Shown here piece after piece: positions 57,416-64,000 of a stretch of DNA of 64,000 nucleotides; positions within the stretch are counted from its first letter, which is position 1, and the number at the start of each line of letters is the position of its first letter. The notes beneath the pieces were generated by a model. It made no database searches and was not told the DNA's origin. It worked only from the letters and a program-made list of their open reading frames with translations. Origin of the DNA: Scytonematopsis contorta HA4267-MV1. Lineage in GTDB: Bacteria > Cyanobacteriota > Cyanobacteriia > Cyanobacteriales > Nostocaceae. The position numbers were made by a program, and so were the translations under genes. The stretch spans positions 1-64,000 of the forward strand of contig JAHHIC010000088.1 of assembly GCA_019359035.1 (NCBI GenBank), read 5' to 3'.

Positions 57416-57788
57416 TAGCCATACAAATGTAGAGACATAATGTAGAGACCGGATTAATTCGGTCTCTACACAGGTCATATGAATTTATTTAAAATTCGGC
57501 AGAATCACCATCAGCAAAAATGCTGACGACGTTCAATTTTATTTCAAGTTTCTGTAAATTTTTCGGAACAAAACGCTTAAGACCTGTAGTCTATAATCAC
57601 ACATACATTAAATAACAGTTAAGTTAGCTCAAACTGGTAACAATTTGGGCTGAAATACTGTTATGTTCTAAATCATTTGTTATTTGTCAGCTGTAAAGGA
57701 GTTTTACTCGTATCCAATGACTAATAATGAATGACTATATCGCTATTGAGAATAAAAAAATTACTACTGGCTAGAGACTTACTGTTCT
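57416..57788. repeat. Palindrome with GAATTAATTC core, in intergenic region
   Basis: The 30-nt palindrome (57441-57470; core CGGATTAATTCG, one mismatch) is preceded by a partial copy of its left end (57429-57437). The remainder of this 373-bp gap is AT-rich leader sequence of the following gene. Confidence 0.8.
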
Positions 57789-59984
57789 ATGAAAGACCAC
57801 ATTAAAAATAATAGTAACACAAATCATAAACGCCTGTTAACAGCTTTCGCTTTAACTGGTATTTTATCTATTGGCAGTGGGTTGTCCCTAATTGAAAGTG
57901 CTACAGCATCCAAAAACTCGTTACCAGCATCTACCAATAAAGGATTCCTCAAACAAGACGTTAAAGTAAATACATTACCGCGTCTAGTTGCTAACGCGGT
58001 ACAAAGAGATGTCGCACGTAGGGAGCAAATCCCTATTGGTCGAGTCAGAATTGTTCAATACAGCCAACAAACTTGGCGTAATGGCTGTTTAGGAGCAGCA
58101 AAACTGGGTGAGTTATGCACCCAAATGCTAGTCCCCGGATGGCGAGTAGTTGCTTCTGGTGGTAATCGTAATTGGGTTTACCACACTAATTTAAATGGTA
58201 ATTTATTGCGTTTAGCTAACTCTGAACCAGACAATAATCAGCCAGGAAATATCCCTGTCCCTATAAACGTGAGAAATGCTGTATTGAGAGACGCAGCAGA
58301 CCGTTTAGGTGCGGATGTTTCTTCACGTAGCATTGTTCAAGCGGAGCGTCGAAATTGGGGAAATAGCTGTTTAGAATTGCCTAGCCAAAATACTGTTTGT
58401 GGCGAAGTTTTAGTAAGAGGTTGGCGTTTAGTCCTCAGAGTTGAAAATCAAATATTAGTTTATCATACTAATAATAATGGCTCTTTAGTCAGATTGAATG
58501 AACGGGAAAGCGAAATTACTAATAACAAATTACCCCGAAACGTGAGAGATGCTGTTTTAAGAGTTGCTTCCCAACAATTAAACCAAGGAGTTTCTCCACA
58601 AAATATCATTCAAGTAGAGCGTCGTAGTTGGAGAAATTCCTGTTTAGATTTAGGTAGACCGAATGAAAGTTGCGCTTTCGTTGTTACAAGAGGCTGGAAA
58701 GTTGTTGTTGGTGTACCAAACCAAACTTTAGTTTACCACGCTAATGATACAGGTTCCTTTGTACGCTTAAACGAAAGAGAAAGCGTAATTGTTGACAATA
58801 GTAGACTACCCAAAGATGTAGAAGTTTCTGTTTTAGAAGCAGCATCACAGCGTTTACAAAAACGTATTTCCGCAAGAAATATTGCTCAATTTGAAAAGCG
58901 AGTATGGAAAGGTGGCTGTTTAGAATTAGCACGTCCCAATGAAGGTTGTACGAGAAATTTAGTACCTGGGTGGAGAGTGGTTGTTAGAGTTGACAATCAA
59001 ACCTTGGTTTTCCACACTGATGAAGATGGTTCAGCTATTCGATTCAACGAAAAAGAAAGCACAATCGGTGAAATTAATTTACCTTCAAGAGTTAGAGATG
59101 CAGTTTTAAAAGATGCAGCTGACTGGTCGGGTTTGAGAAGGGAACAATTACGCATTGTAAAATCAGAAGCAAAAACTTGGGGTAATAGCTGCGAATTCGC
59201 TTTTGGTCAAGTTTGTCCTACTATATATGACCCCAGAAAAGGATGGATTGTCACAGTAAATAGTGGTAATCAACTTTGGGTTTATCACACCTTAGAAAAT
59301 GGTTCCATTAAGCTGGATAGAAGTTCTCTTTTAGGAGACGCAGCAAGACAAATTAAACGCGATGCAGCAAGACGCTCCAATAACAATAATGAATTGCGCG
59401 TTATTGAAGCCAAACGAGTGGATGATTGGAGAGGAACCTGTGACGGTGTTCGTAACTGTACCCGTCCGGTGGAAAGTGGTTACGAAGCGACCATATCTAA
59501 TGGACGAGAAAGCTGGACTTATCGTCTTAACGAAGATGGTTCCAGCTTTAATTTAGCTGGTGTACCCACTTCTTCTGTTGAACCCGTACCCATTGCAGAA
59601 AGCGAGTTACCACCACCCTTAGCACAAAATGTAGTTTTTCGCCAAATTTCTAGCGGTGGTATTACAGGACGAACAATTGTTACACTTTTACTCAACGATG
59701 GACGTTTGATGCAATACCGCGTAGGCGATACTGATGATAGAAACCGCAGAGTTTGGCGAATTACTCAAGAACAGTACAGAGAGTTTATGAGTTCCCTCGA
59801 CAGTTCGGGATTTTATGATTCACAAAATCTCGACTATCCCGCTCCTGCTGGTTCTGCGGATTTTATAACTCACACTATTACTTCTAACATCGGTTCCATT
59901 CGGTACAACGATATCTCCCAAAATAATTTGCCAACAAATTTACAAAGATTTATTAGAACCTGGGAGCGATTGGTTAAAAGTTAA
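57789..59984 (+). CDS. Exported protein with six Trp/Cys repeats
   Basis: 731 residues. Signal peptide (about 14-40; LLTAFALTGILSIGSGLSL). Six repeats of about 85 residues at 63-145, 157-240, 248-332, 340-422, 431-510 and 514-588. Each has a helix (VRDAVLRDAA), a W-x2-x-C-L motif, a second Cys about 6-10 residues on (C100/C110, C194/C204, C285/C295, C377/C387, C468/C476, C551/C557), GWRVV and VYHTNxNGSxxRLN. A different domain closes the protein (about 610-731). The function is unknown; the repeat also occurs singly in cyanobacterial proteins. The Cys pairs probably form disulfides outside the membrane. Confidence 0.85.
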   Translation: MKDHIKNNSNTNHKRLLTAFALTGILSIGSGLSLIESATASKNSLPASTNKGFLKQDVKVNTLPRLVANAVQRDVARREQIPIGRVRIVQYSQQTWRNGCLGAAKLGELCTQMLVPGWRVVASGGNRNWVYHTNLNGNLLRLANSEPDNNQPGNIPVPINVRNAVLRDAADRLGADVSSRSIVQAERRNWGNSCLELPSQNTVCGEVLVRGWRLVLRVENQILVYHTNNNGSLVRLNERESEITNNKLPRNVRDAVLRVASQQLNQGVSPQNIIQVERRSWRNSCLDLGRPNESCAFVVTRGWKVVVGVPNQTLVYHANDTGSFVRLNERESVIVDNSRLPKDVEVSVLEAASQRLQKRISARNIAQFEKRVWKGGCLELARPNEGCTRNLVPGWRVVVRVDNQTLVFHTDEDGSAIRFNEKESTIGEINLPSRVRDAVLKDAADWSGLRREQLRIVKSEAKTWGNSCEFAFGQVCPTIYDPRKGWIVTVNSGNQLWVYHTLENGSIKLDRSSLLGDAARQIKRDAARRSNNNNELRVIEAKRVDDWRGTCDGVRNCTRPVESGYEATISNGRESWTYRLNEDGSSFNLAGVPTSSVEPVPIAESELPPPLAQNVVFRQISSGGITGRTIVTLLLNDGRLMQYRVGDTDDRNRRVWRITQEQYREFMSSLDSSGFYDSQNLDYPAPAGSADFITHTITSNIGSIRYNDISQNNLPTNLQRFIRTWERLVKS

Positions 59985-60063
59985 TTCATAGGTTGTGTAA
60001 AAACGGTGCATGTTTTGTACGAATTTTATACCGTTTCCATAAAAGGCTGATACAGATAGGTTA

Positions 60064-60093
60064 TGTAGAGACGCGATTAATCGCGTCTCTACA
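60064..60093 (+). terminator. Palindrome followed by T-run
   Basis: A perfect 30-nt palindrome, ends TGTAGAGAC/GTCTCTACA and core GCGATTAATCGC, followed by TTTTT. It lies between the convergent six-repeat protein and DUF4058 genes and may terminate transcription of the former. Confidence 0.6.
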
Positions 60094-60125
60094 TTTTTAT
60101 GTAACCGGATGTAACGGATTTTGAT

Positions 60126-60908
60126 TCAAAGTAGTCCTTTCTCTCGTAATATTTCGCTCAACCAAGCCGTACTTTCTTTTGATAAAGGAGGTACTGGTTG
60201 CTGACTATAATCTATCACTAAATCAAAGCTTGCTCGGTCATATAATTCATTGATTAATGTTTGTAAATCTAATAATGGTTCTACATCTTTGTTACGTAAT
60301 GGCAAAGAGAAAGATGGAATTTTATTTTGTAAATTAAAGGCATATAAATCAGCTTTGGGACGATGTGTACTATTACTTACTAAAATCCGATAATCACTGG
60401 GAACCTCCTTTGGTAAAATCGTCATTGGTTTACCTTCTCGCAGCAAATCAATTTCGACTAAATTACTTAGGCTTCCTAACACCTGCAAACGTTTTTTTTC
60501 GTATGTATTTCGTCCTTCTCCTGAGCGCTTATTCTTTGGTGATAAAATCTCAATTACCGTCACGACTTCACGAGTGTTGATATCTCGCACTTCTAAATAA
60601 CTTTCTTTAACTATTTCCGGCATAGGAATATTTACTGTTAAAGCTTTTACCTCTGGTGTTACGACGGCTACATTACTTGTTTCTGAGTTAGTTGTTGTAG
60701 AAACTTGTACCCCCACATCAGGAATTCCTACCAACAAAGAATCTTCTCCAGTATTTTGATATACTCTTTGTTCAATAGCCACTCTGTATTTAGGACGTAA
60801 CAAAGGATTGAGGGTATTAGCAATAGCTGCTATTAATAAGCCATGTACTTCTGACCAAAAAGCAGGATTTTCTAAATAAGGATTCATTCCCGGAAATGGA
60901 GAAGCCAT
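60126..60908 (-). CDS. DUF4058 family protein
   Basis: 260 residues. Starts MASPFPGMNPYLENP, the DUF4058 hallmark, followed by FWSEVHGLLIAAIANTLNP and VVTVIEILSPKNKRSGEGR. This family is common in cyanobacteria and Planctomycetes and resembles PD-(D/E)XK-like proteins in the EILSPxNK motif, but no activity is established. The ATG at 60908 was chosen; an upstream start at 60926 adds six residues. Confidence 0.85.
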   Translation of the reverse strand: MASPFPGMNPYLENPAFWSEVHGLLIAAIANTLNPLLRPKYRVAIEQRVYQNTGEDSLLVGIPDVGVQVSTTTNSETSNVAVVTPEVKALTVNIPMPEIVKESYLEVRDINTREVVTVIEILSPKNKRSGEGRNTYEKKRLQVLGSLSNLVEIDLLREGKPMTILPKEVPSDYRILVSNSTHRPKADLYAFNLQNKIPSFSLPLRNKDVEPLLDLQTLINELYDRASFDLVIDYSQQPVPPLSKESTAWLSEILREKGLL

Positions 60909-61060
60909 AAAACACCTCAAACACAAAATCCCAAATTACTAAATTTCTGTTCCTCTATCGTGGGGAGGGTTGGGATACTATCTCATAATTATAAGATACA
61001 TCTGGCGAATAGGGGTTGAGACTTATCACAACCTGCAACAGAAGTACCAACACCTTTCTC

Positions 61061-61302
61061 GTCCCAGTATAAGAAACCCCACCCCCAACGGTGACTCCCG
61101 TGTACACACAACTGTCATTGCGAGGAGGGACGACGAAGCAATCCCCTTTGTTCGTAATCCACAACGAATAATACATATAAATATCTCGTGAGATTAGTGA
61201 ATTGTTGAGATTGCTTCGTCGTTCCTCCTCGCAATGACAGTTGTGTGTACACGGTAGGTTCACGGTTCGTGGGGTTGGGGGTGGGGTTTGTTTGACTGGG
61301 AC
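61061..61302. mobile_element. Composite MITE-like nested inverted repeats, copy 3
   Basis: Outermost GTCCCAGT (61061-61068) pairs with ACTGGGAC (61295-61302). Next come AAACCCCACCCCCAAC and GTTGGGGGTGGGGTTT. The inner element 61098-61254 has 46-bp arms with one mismatch (CCGTGTACACACAACTGTC... and its complement), containing the TCATTGCGAGGAGG motif of copy 2. It lies between DUF4058 and the phospholipase D-like gene; the gap holds no gene. Confidence 0.85.
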
Positions 61303-61334
61303 TAGTGATACTGTGGGGGTTAGGTCTCTTTGAT

Positions 61335-63035
61335 TTAAAAGGTAATTTTGTCGCGCAACTTTTCCTGAGTTTTTGTTTTGATTCCTGGCACTCTACCTAA
61401 ATCTTCTAAAGAACTAAATTTATTTTGTTGACGTGCATCAATAATTCGCTGCGCTGTTTTTTTGCCTATCCCTGGTAAACTTTCTAGTTCTTTCAAGCTA
61501 GCTGTATTAATATTAATTTTTTCATTAGATTGATTGTTAATTGATGAAGTAACTTCTATTTGTGGACATTTTTGCTGTTCTTCTTTGATTTTCTTTTGAA
61601 TCCTTATAGGTAAACCTGGTTGAGCATTAGCATAAAGCCGTTCAAATTCTTGTGTAAAATGGGCTGCTACTTGAGAGTTTTCAATTACTAATAATGTTTC
61701 GTCATTGTTGGAGTTAGCTGCTTCCGACCAGTTATGAGAACCAGTAATTACTGTTTTATTATCTATTATCCCAAATTTATGATGTAATAAATCACCTTTG
61801 GCTAATGTGGGTATGGCAACTGTTGTAATAGGATTTTGCCAAGGACGATTATCTAGTTCGTATTTACATTTGTTGCTCAAAGCAAATCCCATCATATCTA
61901 ATCCTTCACTATAAGGTCTGTAGGCAAAATCTTTGTCTATTAAGCTACGAATTTTTACTTTTTGATTATGGCGAGTTTCTAATATATCTGCTAGACGTTG
62001 TTCTGAAAAAACAAATAATGCTGTATCGACGGATTTTGTCGCTAATTTTAAATGTGAGCCAATTAAACCGTTGCTAGTTTGAATCCAAGGCTGAGTTTGG
62101 GAAGCTGGTGAAAAGTTTACAGTAATTTTGCTGTCACCTAAAATAATTTGTTGAGGTGAACGTAATGGTTTTTGTAGTCCGAATTTACTATCTTTATTAC
62201 CTCCTACTCCGTCACCCCACATAATATTAAATTCGTTTGTAAATATAGCCGCTAATTCTGGGCTATCTATTTTTAACAAATTATTGGAGTTTCCCAAAGT
62301 TTCAGAATTGGTGATGTCTCCGTGAATATCGCTCATTGTAAAGTTGGCAGAAGTGACTATTGTAAAACGATTATCGACTATCACAAATTTATGGTGCATT
62401 AAGCCGCTTCCTTTTGATGCGTCTTCCGTGTCATCAATTAAGGGAATTTTGGCATTGCGTAAAATAAATATAGCGTCTCTTTGCTTACTTTCTTCTGGGC
62501 TAATTTTTTTATCTTGATTAATATCTAAAAATTTGTAAGCGTCATTATATCTTTGCTTTTCTCTTTTTTCTAATTTTGCTACTTCTTGTGATGTAAAACT
62601 GCTCCAAGGACGACTGTAGTTATTTTCTAATATCAGCCTGACTTTTACACCTTTTTTATGTTTTTCAGCTAGTGCTTGTGCCAGTTTTGGTAAACGTAAT
62701 TCTTGTACTGCTATGTCTATTGTAGATTTCGCTTGGGAGATAGTTTCTATTATCTGTCTTTCTAAATCATCCCCTGGACGGGTTTGTTCGCGGTAAGTTT
62801 CTGTATATTCTGAGGATTGAGTATGGTTCACGTAAACTTGTACTAACGGGTCTTGCGGTAGTGGGTGTAGAGGTTTACTCTGTGGTTGGACTTGTTGACA
62901 AGCTGTGGTGAAAAAGGTGAGAGATAAGAAACTGAGTGTGAAAGAGTTAATAGTTTTCTTAATTTTACTTGACCGTAGAATAATTTGAGCGTTCGACTTG
63001 ACAAAAATTTTTTTGTTGATATTGAAAATTCCCAC
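61335..63035 (-). CDS. Phospholipase D-like lipoprotein with EF-hand and HhH domain
   Basis: 566 residues. The N-terminal hydrophobic segment ends with FFTTAC, a weak lipobox (Cys46). Two PLD/HKD motifs follow: HHKFVIVDN (His214, Lys216) and HHKFGIIDN (His418, Lys420). Between the first half's strands lies DINQDKKISPEE (171-182), a canonical EF-hand calcium loop. The C-terminus (about 498-566) is a helix-hairpin-helix pair (NINTASLKELESLPGIGKKTA...), as in ComEA. Together they suggest an exported, calcium-responsive nuclease or phospholipase that binds DNA. The combination is unusual. No neighbour suggests a partner. Confidence 0.85.
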   Translation of the reverse strand: MGIFNINKKIFVKSNAQIILRSSKIKKTINSFTLSFLSLTFFTTACQQVQPQSKPLHPLPQDPLVQVYVNHTQSSEYTETYREQTRPGDDLERQIIETISQAKSTIDIAVQELRLPKLAQALAEKHKKGVKVRLILENNYSRPWSSFTSQEVAKLEKREKQRYNDAYKFLDINQDKKISPEESKQRDAIFILRNAKIPLIDDTEDASKGSGLMHHKFVIVDNRFTIVTSANFTMSDIHGDITNSETLGNSNNLLKIDSPELAAIFTNEFNIMWGDGVGGNKDSKFGLQKPLRSPQQIILGDSKITVNFSPASQTQPWIQTSNGLIGSHLKLATKSVDTALFVFSEQRLADILETRHNQKVKIRSLIDKDFAYRPYSEGLDMMGFALSNKCKYELDNRPWQNPITTVAIPTLAKGDLLHHKFGIIDNKTVITGSHNWSEAANSNNDETLLVIENSQVAAHFTQEFERLYANAQPGLPIRIQKKIKEEQQKCPQIEVTSSINNQSNEKININTASLKELESLPGIGKKTAQRIIDARQQNKFSSLEDLGRVPGIKTKTQEKLRDKITF

Positions 63036-63403
63036 TGTTATCTGTCTAAAGTAAAGCTTATATGGACAAGTTTATATTTCCCATTCATTGGACTTTATTA
63101 ACATAAAAACAGATTTATAATCTTAGAGGGTGTTTGTGAATAGCACATTATGTAAACCAGGGAATAAATTCCCTGTCTAAAAGCTAAAGTCCTCTTTTAG
63201 AAGACTAATTATAAGGTTTTTGGAATTTAATAATTATTTTACAAATATTTTCTTTGAACTATAAGTGAGGAATTTGCTGAGATACAATTTTGATTGTTAA
63301 AAGTTGGAAAATTGTATTTACCAAGTCGCTCACTCGTAACCAATTCACTGAATAAATACGTATAATTAAAAACAGTATCTTTATATAACAACTACACTAC
63401 CAC
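63036..63403. other. Intergenic region with two adjacent hairpins
   Basis: 368 bp between the phospholipase D-like gene and the NACHT gene. It contains CAGGGAATAAATTCCCTG (63158-63175) and, 12 bp on, AGTCCTCTTTTAGAAGACT (63188-63206; stem with one mismatch). Adjacent hairpins of this type resemble ends left by IS200/IS605-like elements. The rest is AT-rich promoter sequence. Confidence 0.5.
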
Positions 63404-64000
63404 ATGACTGCAACTCCCTTATCCGAGTTCCAGACATATCTAGGAAACATCGTCAAGAAATACCAACATTGGTCAAATTATGGCATGTTGATAGATAACG
63501 ATGGTCAACTATTTGACGTAGGCTTGATGGTGAAAATCTGCCAGCCGAAATCATGCAAAGGTATACAAGAACATGAAAAACAGGAGAGTATTAAGCCATT
63601 TTTAGAAATTGGCGGTACATTCACTGATGATTGTGTTCTATTAGTCGGAAAAGCTGGTTCTGGAAAATCAACTGCTTTACGACAATTGCTGTGCTTAGAA
63701 GCACAAGCAGCAATCAGAGGGGAAAAGCTAAAAATTCCAGTTTTGCTAGAACTCCGCTACTGGGACACTTGTGTAGAAACTTTGATTTACAAATTTTTGC
63801 GTAAGCATAAGCAGCGTATTGATATTGGTAAAATTGAAGACTTACTACTTGACGAAGAATTATTGCTACTGGTAGATGGCTTGAACGAATTACCCTTTGA
63901 CGAAGCACGTGATAAAGTTGCACGATTTCGTCATGATTACCCCGAAACACCAATGATTTTTACTACACGGGATTTAGGCGTAGGGGGTAATTTAGGAATT
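63404..64000 (+). CDS. NACHT domain NTPase (5' part only)
   Basis: At least 199 residues, open to the window end. About 80 N-terminal residues (PLSEFQTYLGNIVKKYQHW...) precede a NACHT domain with Walker A GKAGSGKST (residues 82-90), LRYW, Walker B LLLLVDGLNELP (about 153-164) and a TTRD sensor. It closely follows the pattern of cyanobacterial NACHT proteins whose C-termini carry HEAT, WD40 or TPR repeats. Bacterial NACHT proteins can act in phage defence. The ATG at 63404 lacks a strong ribosome site. The C-terminal sensor lies beyond the window. Confidence 0.85.
   Translation, partial: MTATPLSEFQTYLGNIVKKYQHWSNYGMLIDNDGQLFDVGLMVKICQPKSCKGIQEHEKQESIKPFLEIGGTFTDDCVLLVGKAGSGKSTALRQLLCLEAQAAIRGEKLKIPVLLELRYWDTCVETLIYKFLRKHKQRIDIGKIEDLLLDEELLLLVDGLNELPFDEARDKVARFRHDYPETPMIFTTRDLGVGGNLGI

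Overview
This window looks like chromosomal DNA of a filamentous, probably heterocyst-forming cyanobacterium (Nostocales). The sequence is AT-rich. It carries cyanobacterial marker genes: Raf1 (RuBisCO assembly), MenG, a DevC/DevA exporter, a SigC-like sigma factor, ComFB and a PilJ-like receptor with a phytochrome-type GAF domain. Its intergenic spaces are packed with short tandem heptamer repeats and small palindromes typical of that group. GCGATCGC (HIP1) sites are few. No rRNA, tRNA, CRISPR array or intact transposase gene was recognised.

Layout. 0-8 kb: DevC-DevA exporter genes, M23 peptidase, ComFB, L,D-transpeptidase, and an ECF sigma/anti-sigma pair. 8-17 kb: gamma-glutamylcyclotransferase, leuS, an overlapping GHMP kinase/nucleotidyltransferase pair, and a large PilJ-like receptor. 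17-25 kb: DCC protein, DUF445 protein, menG, response regulator, raf1, EamA exporter, secreted M28 peptidase and two small proteins. 25-34 kb: signalling-rich region with an OmpR-type pair, a GAF histidine kinase and a hybrid kinase, plus a DAHP synthase and a methyltransferase. 34-46 kb: pentapeptide protein, purT, class A beta-lactamase-like lipoprotein, FKBP, rplI-dnaB (dnaB carries a 497-residue intein), gloB and a SigC-like factor. 46-57 kb: priA, the potassium pump kdpA-B-F-C with a short KdpD, and anmK. 57-64 kb: a secreted protein with six internal repeats, DUF4058, a phospholipase D-like lipoprotein and the start of a NACHT NTPase cut by the window end.

Cell-envelope functions recur (M23, L,D-transpeptidase, anmK, beta-lactamase-like protein, DevCA), as do sensory functions (about seven signalling proteins). 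Kdp genes, the short KdpD and the two-component proteins suggest responses to ionic and osmotic change.

The most distinctive trait is repeat load. At least five heptamer families occupy gene junctions, including all three non-overlapping junctions of the kdp cluster and the devC-devA and response regulator-kinase junctions. A palindrome family with GTAGAGAC/GTCTCTAC ends occurs about ten times: once inside the priA coding sequence, twice supplying a stop codon, and once next to a T-run as a likely terminator. Composite nested inverted repeats lie at 2.3, 56 and 61 kb. The best leads for new biology are the intein in the DnaB Walker A motif with its apparent helix-turn-helix insert, the PilJ-like receptor with a two-cysteine GAF and eroded signalling tip, the sugar kinase/nucleotidyltransferase pair, the six-repeat protein, the EF-hand/PLD/HhH lipoprotein and the NACHT protein at the right edge.
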